Shown in pieces: positions 49,425 through 58,060 of a DNA stretch of 64,000 nucleotides. This stretch comes from Candidatus Peribacteria bacterium. Its GTDB lineage: Bacteria > Patescibacteriota > Gracilibacteria > UBA1369 > 2-02-FULL-48-14. Made by a program: the position numbers and the translations under genes. The stretch covers positions 34,121 to 98,120 of the forward strand of contig CALQZQ010000005.1 in NCBI GenBank assembly GCA_943349825.1, given 5' to 3'. The stretch's first letter is position 1. The number at the start of each line of letters is the position of its first letter. The notes beneath the pieces were generated by a model. The model did no database searches, had not been told where the DNA came from, and worked only from the letters and a program-made list of their open reading frames with translations.

Positions 49425-50021
49425 CTACTTTTCGTTGGAGAGCAGTTTGAAAGCCCACATTCCAAGGACGGCACCAATCATGGGTCCGATCAAGTAAGCG
49501 ATGGAGAAAGAGCCGATGCCCAGGGCTACGGCTGGATTGAGCACGCCGTTGGAGATGCTGGCTGCGATGGAAATACCGAGGAGCAAAGAACCGCCTACAG
49601 CGATTCCGGTGAGATCTTTGGGAACGCGTCCGTAAATCACAGCAGCGACACCGAAGGCGAAGAAGAAGGTGCCCAGGGCTTCAGCCAAGATGGTCATGGG
49701 GTCGGTTCCTACTGTGAGCGTGGCGCGAGCCACCATCTGCAGGGATACCCAGCAGGCGAGGCTGGCTCCTAAGAACTGGGCTACCCAGTAATAAACTGCA
49801 TCCATGAGGCTGATTTTTTTGATGGAGAGGGCGGCCAGTGTGATGGCGGGGTTGATGTGTGTTCCGGAAAGGTGACCGATGCTGTACACGAAGAGACCCA
49901 AAGTGAGACCGGCGAGTACGGGAGTGGGGACGGGGAAGCTGCCCGCGAGGGAGAGCGCTACTACCAAACTGAGTGCGAAGGTTCCAAGGAACTCCGCAAG
50001 ATACTTGTTCAATCCTTTCAT
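49425..50021 (-). CDS. Aquaporin/MIP family channel
   Basis: A 198-aa membrane channel for water or small neutral solutes, with six helices and two half-helices. Both NPA boxes are present: SGTHINPAITLAAL and GVLNPAVALGIG. The arginine that normally follows the second NPA in the selectivity filter is replaced by valine, so selectivity may be unusual. It is short for the family because the loops are reduced. It is convergent with rel; copy C of the hairpin element fills the gap. Confidence 0.88.
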   Translation of the reverse strand: MKGLNKYLAEFLGTFALSLVVALSLAGSFPVPTPVLAGLTLGLFVYSIGHLSGTHINPAITLAALSIKKISLMDAVYYWVAQFLGASLACWVSLQMVARATLTVGTDPMTILAEALGTFFFAFGVAAVIYGRVPKDLTGIAVGGSLLLGISIAASISNGVLNPAVALGIGSFSIAYLIGPMIGAVLGMWAFKLLSNEK

Positions 50022-50143
50022 GGGGCGTGGGTTAGGATAGGATGAGTATAGGTCAAACCTTATTGCTCGTGAAGTGGGGACGTCTTTTGGGTTTGACTCA
50101 GGGCCCCAAAGGAGTGGTATAACAGAGAACTGACTTCAATTTC

Positions 50144-50797
50144 ATGAGTAGAGCTCTTTCTGCCTTCCCAGCCCTCGTCCTGTTGACCTGCCACAGTCAG
50201 GAGCTGGCCACGAGTGTGGCTAATGTTCAAAATGCTGAGCCTGTTTGTGACTGGAGTGCTGGGCGATTTTTACCTGAGGGAGAGAATTTAAGGCAGGCGT
50301 GTAGTCCCACTCAGACTCAGCAAGTAGAAGAAGCGCATGCTTTTATTGAGAAACATCGTATTGAAATTGCTGCCGCTTTGGCGGCGCGCTGCCTGGAGGC
50401 TGGTTCATTTTCTTGTCCTTCAGAATCCTATGATTTGCTTTCTCGGCAGGGAAGTTTGGCAACTTATTACTGTGCTCAGGAACCCCTGCGCCTAGAGGCT
50501 ATGGATGGCACTGTTTTGAATGAGTATGCAGGGGTGGCTTTGGATTTCCGAACCAATTGGACGTCCGGCGCTTACAGCTTGGATGAATCTGCTTTTGGAA
50601 ATTTTTGTGAGATTGTGGGTACAGTGGCTCATGAAGAGGCGCATGTGGTGTCCGGCATTCGGCATCGTTATGAAGGCTGTGATCTCAACCGCAACGATTG
50701 GGTGACAGCGGTGGGCCAGGAAGCGCGGCTTTTGTGTCGAAAAAACGTTGAAGGCTTTTCTGGTGAGGAGGAGACCGTGTTTCCTGGTGCGGATTGA
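50144..50797 (+). CDS. Secreted cysteine-rich protein with an HExxH motif
   Basis: No family recognised. The 217-aa protein has an N-terminal export signal (SRALSAFPALVLLTCHS; a lipobox is possible but has Thr at -1) and nine cysteines afterwards, so it is probably disulfide-bonded outside the cell. HEEAH at residues 163-167, followed by VVSGIRH, is a zinc-peptidase-like motif with a third histidine nearby. A secreted metalloprotease is a fair hypothesis. A TTGACT and an extended TGGTATAAC -10 (spacer 19) lie upstream. Confidence 0.6.
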   Translation: MSRALSAFPALVLLTCHSQELATSVANVQNAEPVCDWSAGRFLPEGENLRQACSPTQTQQVEEAHAFIEKHRIEIAAALAARCLEAGSFSCPSESYDLLSRQGSLATYYCAQEPLRLEAMDGTVLNEYAGVALDFRTNWTSGAYSLDESAFGNFCEIVGTVAHEEAHVVSGIRHRYEGCDLNRNDWVTAVGQEARLLCRKNVEGFSGEEETVFPGAD

Positions 50798-50851
50798 CAA
50801 ATTTGCAGAATATTCTTATACTAGAATTTCTCTAAACTTCAATCCATAGAA

Positions 50852-52024
50852 ATGGAGCGTTTTACAGCTATGCATAAAGGAAACGAAGAGGGACCTGTAC
50901 CAGTTTCTTTTGATGCTGCTGTTCATACGGCGCGTTTTGCCAAGGAAGGGTGGGACTATTTTTCTTTGGAAACCTGCTATGTCGCTGTGGAAGAAGCCCT
51001 TATGGCCAATAGTCAGGCTCTTTTGAACCAGGTGCTTCAAGATGAAGGTCTTGTAGGAGATATTTCCTCCTCTTCTATCACTTTGATCCAGAGTGGGAGC
51101 CAACAGTTTATTTTTCGTGTACGAGTGAAAGTGGCCACTGCGCAGGGTGAAAAAGAACATTCTTTTGTGGCTGGAGTTTCGCGTTGCCCGGAGGTTACTG
51201 CTATGGTTGAAGCGGATCATGAAATTTTGGTGGAAGTCCGCAAAGCCGAGGCGGAAACCTTAGCTTTGCTTTCAGACTCAGAGCAGTTTCGTCTGAAAGC
51301 CACTTTCCCTTTGCACTACGGAGCCCATCAAACAGAAGCTGGCCCCTTTGTTTATTTGAGTGAATTTTGTGAGGGGTATGCGGAAATCAATCTTCGTTGT
51401 GAAGACGATCCCAACTTCGATATGATGGGAGACATCACTCAGCGTGAGGTTTTGCTCAATGGTATGAACCAAGGCAAGCACCCTCGTTTTTTGGAGGAGG
51501 GTGAATCTGGAGGTGTTCTTAGTGAGTTGGCAGCGCATCAAATGCGTACGGCTCTTCGTTGCGGATTGGTCTTATCGCCTGCGTTTCGAGGTGGTGATTA
51601 TTTGTATCATCCTGAAAAACGTCAGGTGATGCTGCAGTGCTATAGAGAACCTAAAGCTTCGGGTGAAAATGGGTTTTGGCCTGAGCTGTCTCGAATGGTG
51701 ACTATTGAGGGAGAAGACCCTGACTTGACCAGGCTTGCCTTCCAAATCCTTTCTTTGGCCACGCATCGTGAACCCAATCTGGAGCCGATGGAGCAAGACG
51801 ACGACCTTAGGGGGCACTCGTACTTCAGCTATTCTATTATTGGCTTATCCACTGCGGGGCATATTTTGCGAGAACAGACGGGCCTCAGCCAGGCGGACTT
51901 CGCTCGTGCCGTTTCTCTTGCAGTTTCTGTTGCAAGGCAGGTTATCCCCGGCCTTTCTATGTCTCCTTTTGAGCAGCGCGCTTTCTTGGATCGTATTCAG
52001 TATTTGCCTATGATTTCTTTTTAA
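50852..52024 (+). CDS. Hypothetical protein, possible kinase-fold N-lobe (390 aa)
   Basis: I do not recognise it with confidence. A beta-rich segment (SSITLIQSGSQQFIFRVRVKV, HSFVAGVSR, FPLHYGAHQTEAGPFVYLSEFCEGY) near 68-180 resembles the N-lobe and hinge of phosphotransferase-type kinases, and GGDYLYHPEKRQVMLQCYREP near 250 might be a partial catalytic strand. It is followed 3 nt downstream by the 276-aa gene, whose sequence holds the more kinase-like catalytic part. The two may form a two-subunit enzyme or be a split gene. Soluble, no signal peptide. Confidence 0.55.
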   Translation: MERFTAMHKGNEEGPVPVSFDAAVHTARFAKEGWDYFSLETCYVAVEEALMANSQALLNQVLQDEGLVGDISSSSITLIQSGSQQFIFRVRVKVATAQGEKEHSFVAGVSRCPEVTAMVEADHEILVEVRKAEAETLALLSDSEQFRLKATFPLHYGAHQTEAGPFVYLSEFCEGYAEINLRCEDDPNFDMMGDITQREVLLNGMNQGKHPRFLEEGESGGVLSELAAHQMRTALRCGLVLSPAFRGGDYLYHPEKRQVMLQCYREPKASGENGFWPELSRMVTIEGEDPDLTRLAFQILSLATHREPNLEPMEQDDDLRGHSYFSYSIIGLSTAGHILREQTGLSQADFARAVSLAVSVARQVIPGLSMSPFEQRAFLDRIQYLPMISF

Positions 52025-52027
52025 ACC

Positions 52028-52858
52028 ATGCTTTTTTCTGGTGAGTTCATCCCCGAAGATAAAATTGATCCGCGCCCCATTGCTGAAGGGACTCGCGTTC
52101 GTGTTCATCGTTTGCAGGGCCATGAGGGATTGGAGGGTCGGATTTTGCGGGTTCCTAGAGAACCTAACCGCGATCCTTTTGAAACGGTCCAAATGGAACT
52201 TTTGAAGAGCGGGCCTTTGGCCAATTTTTTGCCTGCTCCTGAAACGGTTCGTGCTCAAATTGCTGGTCAAGTTAGGCACTTGGTTTCCAGCGTAGAGGTG
52301 AGCTCTCCTTTGTGTCGGCAGGAACCCAGTGCTGGGGCTTTTGCTTCTGAACTGCACGCACAGCAAGGCACCGATGCGCGAGTTCACTACTTGCAGCAAT
52401 TGAGAGGATTTATTGATGCTTGCAAAGAAAGTTATTGGAAGAAACGCATGCTTCCCGACTTAGTGGGAAAAGGAAACGTAGTTTCTGACAAAGATGGTTT
52501 TTGGCTGCTCGACTTCAACAATATTTCTGGGGAGTGGACGGTTGGTGGAGAAGTTCAAGTTCCTTTGGACGATCAAGGTTTGCCCATCTTTGATATGGGT
52601 TTGCGCCTCATGCATGGTATGGAGAAGGGCTTGCTCACTCACCGTGGAGGAAATTTTTCTACTGAATCTTTCAATAGAGCCTATCGTCAAGAAAAAGAAG
52701 TCCGTGGGACTGCTTTGCCGGAGGACTTGGCAGGGATTTTGGTTTCTGCCGATGCACTGAAAGCTGACCCTTTTTATGGTGCCTTACGCTTTGGAGTTCG
52801 TAGGGAAAAAGTTCAGTATATCTTGGATCGAATCATGAGAGAAAGAATGGTGCACTAG
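52028..52858 (+). CDS. Hypothetical protein with a kinase-like catalytic segment (276 aa)
   Basis: The middle of this 276-aa protein reads MLPDLVGKGNVVSDKDGFWLLDFNNIS (around 139-165). This has the order of an aminoglycoside-phosphotransferase or YrbL-like catalytic loop (LPDxxGxxN) followed by a magnesium-binding aspartate (LLDF). Nothing else gives a firm family. It starts 3 nt after the 390-aa gene, and the two are probably one transcription unit. Its end overlaps the convergent membrane protein gene by 4 nt. Substrate unknown. Confidence 0.55.
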   Translation: MLFSGEFIPEDKIDPRPIAEGTRVRVHRLQGHEGLEGRILRVPREPNRDPFETVQMELLKSGPLANFLPAPETVRAQIAGQVRHLVSSVEVSSPLCRQEPSAGAFASELHAQQGTDARVHYLQQLRGFIDACKESYWKKRMLPDLVGKGNVVSDKDGFWLLDFNNISGEWTVGGEVQVPLDDQGLPIFDMGLRLMHGMEKGLLTHRGGNFSTESFNRAYRQEKEVRGTALPEDLAGILVSADALKADPFYGALRFGVRREKVQYILDRIMRERMVH

Positions 52859-53391
52859 CGCCTCTTTTTTGTGAGCCCTTTGTAAAGGTAGTAACCAGAG
52901 AAAATCGCGAAGAAAAGGTTGAGCCAGAAGAAGATCCAGCTGGCTTCGATGTAGCTGAACAAAGCGATGAGCAGACTTCCTGCGGTGAGAGCGCTGTCTC
53001 TTTGAATGCTGCCCATTTCTAGGGCGTAGCCCAGTCCGACTCCCGTGAGCCCCAGGATGAAGAAGACGGTGTTGTAGCCTTCAAAAAGAGTGAGGGACCA
53101 CACAATGAGCCCCAAACCGCAGAGGCCGATGATGGGGGTGTCGACTCGATCGGGTGTGTTGAGCATCATGAGCACGGTGGCCACGGCCACGAGACTTTCC
53201 AAAATCACAAAGAAAACGGGTCCGCCAGCTTGGTATCCCAAAATGGAGTAGACCAGCATGATGAGTCCGCCGATGGCGAAGAGCCAGTTTTTGATGGACT
53301 TGGTGGGGTGCTTCACTTTGGTTTCCGGCCAGGCCGCGCCGGTGATGAGCACGAGCGAGCCAAGGAGTCCGGTGAGGAAAGGGAGGTCCAT
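52855..53391 (-). CDS. Integral membrane protein, about six helices (178 aa)
   Basis: No specific family recognised. The protein consists almost wholly of hydrophobic segments with short loops; two halves of similar pattern (PFLTGLLGSLVLITGA and LGLTGVGLGYALEMGS) suggest an internal duplication. It is 12 nt downstream of the recO start-side neighbour order: recO ends at 53404, and this gene follows on the other side of a short gap, on the same strand. It could share the ftsX-recO transcript. Confidence 0.6.
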   Translation of the reverse strand: MDLPFLTGLLGSLVLITGAAWPETKVKHPTKSIKNWLFAIGGLIMLVYSILGYQAGGPVFFVILESLVAVATVLMMLNTPDRVDTPIIGLCGLGLIVWSLTLFEGYNTVFFILGLTGVGLGYALEMGSIQRDSALTAGSLLIALFSYIEASWIFFWLNLFFAIFSGYYLYKGLTKKRR

Positions 53392-53403
53392 GGGGGAATT
53401 AGG

Positions 53404-54123
53404 TTAAGCCCACTCCAGGATTTTCATGCTGTCCTGGAATTGGTGTTGGAAGTAACGGCGGATGAAGGAGCGGAGAGTGTCCTCTTCTCCCTGAGCCAGG
53501 TGTACGCGGCGGTAATCAGCTTCGTGGGCTTGTTTGAAGAATTCGAGGGCTTTGAGGTATTTGAGTTCCAGTTTTTCTGCGTCGGTTTCTTGGCAGTCCA
53601 GGCAGTGCACGGTGCCGAGCTCGGCGTTCCAGATGGCGTTGTTTCCTAGGTCACGCAGGCATTTGCCACAGTGTTTGAAACTGGGCAGTACGCCCAGGGT
53701 GTGGGCGAGTTTGAGCAGGCTGATTTCCATGGTGAGCGGGTGTGGCGTTTTTTCGTTCAGCGCGAGCAGGGTTTCGTGGAGTAGGGTGTAGAGTTCGGGC
53801 TCGGGGTTTTCTTCGGCCACGCTTTTGCGCACGATTTCGAGTAGGACTTGCGCGTGAAAAATGCACTCGAGTTTGTTTTTGAGTGAGCTGAAACTGTTCA
53901 CGCATTCCACGCTTTGCAGGTAATCGTGGCGAGGGCTGTGGCGCAACGTTACCTGAACTTGGTTCATGAGTTCCAGGTGAGCGCGGCGCTTGGACTGCGG
54001 CCCGCCAGCCCCTTTGGCCACAAGTTCTAGGCGTTCGCCTTCCTCCGTTAAAATGGTGACGATGAGGTCATTTTCGGTGAAGTCGCGTTTGTGCAGAACG
54101 AGGCCGGTGCGGTTTTGGATCAT
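53404..54123 (-). CDS. recO: DNA repair protein RecO
   Basis: Loads RecA at gaps and anneals single strands in the RecFOR pathway. The 239-aa protein has the N-terminal OB fold (GLVLHKRDFTENDLIVTILTEEGERLELVAKGAG) and a zinc site (CGKC at about 158-161, CLDC near 180). ATG 54123 is chosen because the family start MIQNRTGLVL lies there, overlapping the ftsX stop by 4 nt. Longer frames upstream are readings through ftsX. Confidence 0.9.
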   Translation of the reverse strand: MIQNRTGLVLHKRDFTENDLIVTILTEEGERLELVAKGAGGPQSKRRAHLELMNQVQVTLRHSPRHDYLQSVECVNSFSSLKNKLECIFHAQVLLEIVRKSVAEENPEPELYTLLHETLLALNEKTPHPLTMEISLLKLAHTLGVLPSFKHCGKCLRDLGNNAIWNAELGTVHCLDCQETDAEKLELKYLKALEFFKQAHEADYRRVHLAQGEEDTLRSFIRRYFQHQFQDSMKILEWA

Positions 54124-55031
54124 GAATGATCGAGGATGAGTGAGCGCTTCAAGTAAGTACGAGTGGCGAGGCCGCTGGCGAGCAGACCCACGGCGATGCT
54201 GCCGACGAGTTCGAGGCCGAGCAGCGCGAGGGGGGTCATGCCGGAATTCCAAGAGAGGTAGCTGGTGAGTGCGGTGCCTTTGAGGAAAACCAGGAGTAGG
54301 AAGAGGCTGACGAAAACGGCGAGCACGGCGTAGATGGCGCCTTCAAAAAGGAAGGGAGCGTAGATCATGCCGGGGCGGGCGCCCACGAGTTGCATGATTT
54401 GGATTTCGGTTTTGCGGGTGTAGATGCTGAGGTGGATGGCGTTCATCACCATCAGAATGGATCCGAACACGAAGGTGAGGATCACGCCGAAGATGAGTTT
54501 TTGAATGAAGAGGGTGAGGCTGAGCAAGCGGCTGGCGATTTCTTGATTTTCTCCACTGCTTTCACTGTCCAGGAGCAGGGGAGCGTAGGGTGAAGTTTGG
54601 AGGTAGCTCAAAACCGTAGTGTGGTCTTCCGGGCTCTCGGTCACAATTTGCAGATTGCCGGGCAGCGGGTTGGCGATGCCGTACTGGCTGAAGGGATCGG
54701 ATTGATCGGGGTAGAGATTCAGGAATTGTTTGAGCGCGTCGTCCTTGCTGGTGTAAGTCACGGTCAAAACTTCAGGCTGTTTGTTGAGGTCGTTCACCAG
54801 TTGGTTCACTTGGTAAACGTCCGCGTCGTCGGTGAGGTAAACGATGAGGTCGATTTTTTGCGCGAGCTCTTGGAGGCTGCTTTGCGTGAGCACATTGAGT
54901 ACGAGGATCACGTTCAAAATGAACAAAATGAGGCCCAACATCAGCGTGGTGGCCGTGCTCAGCAGAAGGTTGCGACTCACGTTTTGCAGCGAGAGCCGAA
55001 TCAGTCGGTGGAAGGGACTTCGGATTCGCAT
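54120..55031 (-). CDS. ftsX: Cell division ABC-type permease FtsX
   Basis: With FtsE it activates peptidoglycan hydrolases at the division site. The 303-aa protein has four membrane segments: one near 20-50, then an external loop of about 130 residues (KIDLIVYLTDDADVYQVNQLV), and three near the C-terminus with the FtsX-like LQLVGARPGMIYAPFLFEGAIYAVLA. The ATPase FtsE is not adjacent, which is unusual. It overlaps recO by 4 nt and the upstream nucleotidyltransferase by 31 nt. Confidence 0.9.
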   Translation of the reverse strand: MRIRSPFHRLIRLSLQNVSRNLLLSTATTLMLGLILFILNVILVLNVLTQSSLQELAQKIDLIVYLTDDADVYQVNQLVNDLNKQPEVLTVTYTSKDDALKQFLNLYPDQSDPFSQYGIANPLPGNLQIVTESPEDHTTVLSYLQTSPYAPLLLDSESSGENQEIASRLLSLTLFIQKLIFGVILTFVFGSILMVMNAIHLSIYTRKTEIQIMQLVGARPGMIYAPFLFEGAIYAVLAVFVSLFLLLVFLKGTALTSYLSWNSGMTPLALLGLELVGSIAVGLLASGLATRTYLKRSLILDHS

Positions 55032-55471
55032 GGCGTTGCGACGGCGGTCAGGTTACGGCGGATAAGAGAGCTTTTGAAGGTTTGCGGTTCGAAGGATTTG
55101 AGGCGCGCGATTTCGATATCGAGCTTTTCTTTGATGAAGAGGTTTTCCAGCCCGTAAGTGAAGACGAATTGGTCGTAACCCAGGGCGAGCACATCCGGTT
55201 TGTATTTGCGGATCACGGCGTATTTGTCGTCCGCGTTGCCGAGCACGGCTTTGTCCACGAAGCGGCAATTGGCCACATCGCGCAGGCGTTTACGTTCGTT
55301 GAAGGCGGGTTTGAAGCTCTTCACTTTCTTCACGGTTTCGTCGCGAGCCACGACTACAATGAGGGAAGCGCCCAGTTCTTTGGCTTGGCGCAAATAATCT
55401 TCATGCCCGGCATGAAAGTAGTCGAAGGTCCCGAAGGCCATCACGGTTTTGTTGTCAGAAGAGTTGGACAT
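55001..55471 (-). CDS. Cytidylyltransferase-like nucleotidyltransferase (FAD synthetase/TagD type)
   Basis: A 156-aa Rossmann-type nucleotidyltransferase. VMAFGTFDYFHAGHEDYLRQAKELG carries the HxGH nucleotide motif and FKSSLIRRN the C-terminal ISSTxIR-like motif. This small class includes glycerol-3-phosphate cytidylyltransferase and archaeal-type FAD synthetase; I cannot separate them by eye. The start could be ATG 55471 (MSNSSDNK) or 55441 (MAFGTFD). It overlaps the membrane protein gene upstream by 17 nt if the longer start is right. Confidence 0.82.
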   Translation of the reverse strand: MSNSSDNKTVMAFGTFDYFHAGHEDYLRQAKELGASLIVVVARDETVKKVKSFKPAFNERKRLRDVANCRFVDKAVLGNADDKYAVIRKYKPDVLALGYDQFVFTYGLENLFIKEKLDIEIARLKSFEPQTFKSSLIRRNLTAVATPCESEVPSTD

Positions 55472-55769
55472 CGGGGAAGGCAAAATTGATGTAAAGGGCG
55501 CCGGCCAGTACGACGGCGGAGAAAACGCTGCAGAGCACGAAAACGGGTTTGCCCTTTTCGGTAGCTTCTTCCATGGCCAGGGCCAGGCGGCTGCTGCCGT
55601 AGAGCAGGGCGACCATGAGGAAGGGAAGGTCGAGAGCATTGAAGATCAAACTGATGTTGTTGCTTTCTACCCCTTCAGCCAAGAGAAAGGCGCTGCTCAT
55701 GTGAAGTCCTCCGAGAACGATGAAGAAAAACAAGGTGACGGAGCTGAGATTTTCCAGCGTTTTTTGCAT
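55455..55769 (-). CDS. Small membrane protein, three helices (104 aa)
   Basis: No family recognised. The protein has three hydrophobic segments: SSVTLFFFIVLGGLHMSSAFLL, a central LDLPFLMVALLYGSSRLAL and VFVLCSVFSAVVLAGALYINF. I prefer ATG 55769 (MQKTLENL) over ATG 55814 because the longer form would reach to 15 nt from the divergent gatC start. It overlaps the nucleotidyltransferase gene, so both are likely in one transcript with ftsX and recO. Confidence 0.6.
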   Translation of the reverse strand: MQKTLENLSSVTLFFFIVLGGLHMSSAFLLAEGVESNNISLIFNALDLPFLMVALLYGSSRLALAMEEATEKGKPVFVLCSVFSAVVLAGALYINFAFPDVQLF

Positions 55770-55828
55770 GAGCCGATTATAGACCACTTGATCTTGAAGC
55801 GGAAGCCCAAACACTATATGGTTTCCGC

Positions 55829-56119
55829 ATGCAACTCACCAAAGAACAAGTTCAGAAAATCGCGCAGTTGGCGCGCCTGGAGCTCACCGACGAGGAAATG
55901 GAAAAATACGCCGGCCAGCTCACCAGTATTTTGACTTATGCGGAAATGCTGAAGGAGCTGGACACTTCCTCTGTGGCGGAAACTTCTCAGGTCACGGGGC
56001 TTTCTAATGTGACTCGTTCAGATGAGTTGGGAGCAGCGCTGTGCACCGCCGATGAACTTTTGGAATGCAGCCCGCTCCCCAAAGACGACCATCAAATTCG
56101 CGTTAAACGTGTTATCTAA
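55829..56119 (+). CDS. gatC: Asp/Glu-tRNA amidotransferase subunit GatC
   Basis: Small scaffold subunit of the GatCAB amidotransferase, which converts mischarged Glu-tRNA(Gln) or Asp-tRNA(Asn) into the amide form. The 96-aa protein begins MQLTKEQVQKIAQLARLELTDEEMEKY, typical of GatC, with the later LSNVTRSDE segment. gatA starts 1 nt after its stop. gatB is not in the window. Confidence 0.95.
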   Translation: MQLTKEQVQKIAQLARLELTDEEMEKYAGQLTSILTYAEMLKELDTSSVAETSQVTGLSNVTRSDELGAALCTADELLECSPLPKDDHQIRVKRVI

Positions 56120-56120
56120 A

Positions 56121-57581
56121 ATGGATTTAAACTTTTTGACCATTGTCGAGGCTCACAAAGGATTGCTGGCGAAGCAGTTCAGTGCTGAGGATTTAGTGAA
56201 GGCCTGCCAAGCACAAATCGCGAAGACTGAAAAGTTGAATACATTTATTACTCGAACTGACGATTTAGCTCTGGAACAAGCGCGAAAAGTGGATGCAAAA
56301 ATTGCAGCCGGTGAGACGATCGGGATGCTGGAGGGGATTCCGGCGGGGATCAAAGATCTTTTCAACACTCGTGGGGTTCGAACGACTTGTGCATCGAGGA
56401 TTTTGGAGAATTTTGTGCCCCCTTACGAATCGACTGCGACTCGCAAATTATTGGAGGAAGGATATGTGCTCATGGGGAAAGTGAATTTGGATGAATTTGC
56501 CTGTGGAACGACTTCGGAATTTTCTTTCATTGGACCCAGTTTGAACCCCTGGAATCCCGAATATACCGCTGGTGGTTCTTCCGGAGGCAGCGTGGCGGGT
56601 GTGAGTGCCGGACAATTCTACTATTCTCTCGGAACTGATACGGGAGGGTCCATCCGTTTGCCGGCCTCTTGGTCGGGTTGTGTGAGCCTCAAAGTCACTT
56701 ATGGCCGCGTGAGCCGTTTTGGTGTCACTGCCATGGCTTCCAGTTTGGATACGATTGGTCCGATGGCCCGCTCTGTGGAAGATATTGCTGTCATCATGCA
56801 GGTTATAGCAGGTCATGATCCTTTGGATGCGACGACTCCCGACGTACCGGTTCCCGACTACAGCGCTGATCTCAAAAAAGGCGTGCAGGGACTGCGCATT
56901 GGTGTACCGAAAGAGTATTTCGGCGAAGGTATGGATCCTGAAGTGAACACGCTTGTGAGGAGTGCGATCAAAGAATACGAAAAAATGGGAGCGGTGATCA
57001 CGGAAGTAAGTTTGCCCATGACCAAATACGGTGTAGCGATTTACTACGTGCTTGTACCCACCGAACTTTCCACGAATTTGGCTCGTATGGATGGGCTGCG
57101 TTTTGGACGTCAGCCAGAAGGTGAGGTGAAGGACCTCATCGACTATTATTTCAAGAGTCGCGGACAGGGGTTTGGTACGGAGATCAAACGTCGTATCATG
57201 GTGGGAACTTTCGTGTCCTCTGCCGGTTATGCGGATGCTTACTATAAACAGGCGCTCAAAGCGCGTACCTTAGTGTGTCAGGAATTTGAAAATGTATTTA
57301 AGGAAGTGGATGTGCTGATGGCTCCCGTGGTTCCCATGACTGCCTTTAAGGTGGGTGAGAATCTCAATAATCCTTTGGCGCTCTACATGGCGGACATTTT
57401 GACTTTGCCGGCGAATGTGGCGGGCATTCCCAGTATGTCTTTGCCGTGCGGCTTCACCTCCAAAGGGATGCCGGTTGGCCTCCAGATCATTGGACCTCAC
57501 TGGTCCGAACCACTCCTTATACAGACGGGCTATGCTTACGAGCAAGCCATGGGTTGGAAGGATATGCATCCGAAGTTTTAG
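56121..57581 (+). CDS. gatA: Asp/Glu-tRNA amidotransferase subunit GatA
   Basis: Glutaminase subunit of GatCAB. The 486-aa protein has the amidase signature GGSSGGSVAGVSAG with the Ser-cisSer-Lys triad: the lysine in GIPAGIKDLF, and serines in GGSSGGS and DTGGSIRLPAS. Length and order are normal. ATG 56121 is chosen because it gives the family start and sits one base after gatC. GatB should be elsewhere. No glutamine-specific tRNA synthetase is visible here. Confidence 0.97.
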   Translation: MDLNFLTIVEAHKGLLAKQFSAEDLVKACQAQIAKTEKLNTFITRTDDLALEQARKVDAKIAAGETIGMLEGIPAGIKDLFNTRGVRTTCASRILENFVPPYESTATRKLLEEGYVLMGKVNLDEFACGTTSEFSFIGPSLNPWNPEYTAGGSSGGSVAGVSAGQFYYSLGTDTGGSIRLPASWSGCVSLKVTYGRVSRFGVTAMASSLDTIGPMARSVEDIAVIMQVIAGHDPLDATTPDVPVPDYSADLKKGVQGLRIGVPKEYFGEGMDPEVNTLVRSAIKEYEKMGAVITEVSLPMTKYGVAIYYVLVPTELSTNLARMDGLRFGRQPEGEVKDLIDYYFKSRGQGFGTEIKRRIMVGTFVSSAGYADAYYKQALKARTLVCQEFENVFKEVDVLMAPVVPMTAFKVGENLNNPLALYMADILTLPANVAGIPSMSLPCGFTSKGMPVGLQIIGPHWSEPLLIQTGYAYEQAMGWKDMHPKF

Positions 57582-57696
57582 AGCGATAAAGATTTCATTT
57601 TTGTAAACACCACTTGTTGACGATTCAGGTTTTTGTCAGGACTTTTGAAATTTTATTTGTTAGTGTGGGAAGTCCTAATCCTTAATTTCTAAAAAT

Positions 57697-58026
57697 ATGA
57701 GCAGTAAGGTTTCAAATGAACAGATTCTTCAAAAAATGGAGCAAGGGTTTAAAAGTATTGATCAGCGGTTTGATGGAGTTGATGGTCGCCTCGATCGTTT
57801 AGAAATGGCGGTGGCGGATCACGACAATAAATTAGCGAAGCTAGTCACTCGTGATGAATTTTCCCGTTTCCGTGTCGAGAACATGTATTTTCAGCATAAG
57901 CTCACTAAAAGGTGGGAAGAGGTGGGAGAAGCCAATGGAGATTTGCACCGGCTTCAGCGAAGACTGGAAATCAAAGTCAAAAAACATCAAAAAGTGCTCG
58001 AAGATCATCAGCTTTTGGCCGCCTAG
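57697..58026 (+). CDS. Coiled-coil hypothetical protein (109 aa)
   Basis: No named family. The 109 residues are almost wholly helical, with heptad patterns in ILQKMEQGFKSIDQRFDGVD and LHRLQRRLEIKVKKHQKV, and are highly charged. The first half resembles short phage-like or DUF1640-like coiled-coil proteins that contain the repeated xxVDxRxDxLE. It is isolated from gatA by a 115-bp gap in which I see no clear promoter. Confidence 0.6.
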   Translation: MSSKVSNEQILQKMEQGFKSIDQRFDGVDGRLDRLEMAVADHDNKLAKLVTRDEFSRFRVENMYFQHKLTKRWEEVGEANGDLHRLQRRLEIKVKKHQKVLEDHQLLAA

Positions 58027-58060
58027 GCTGCTCATTTGGATACTGAATGATGATAAACGC

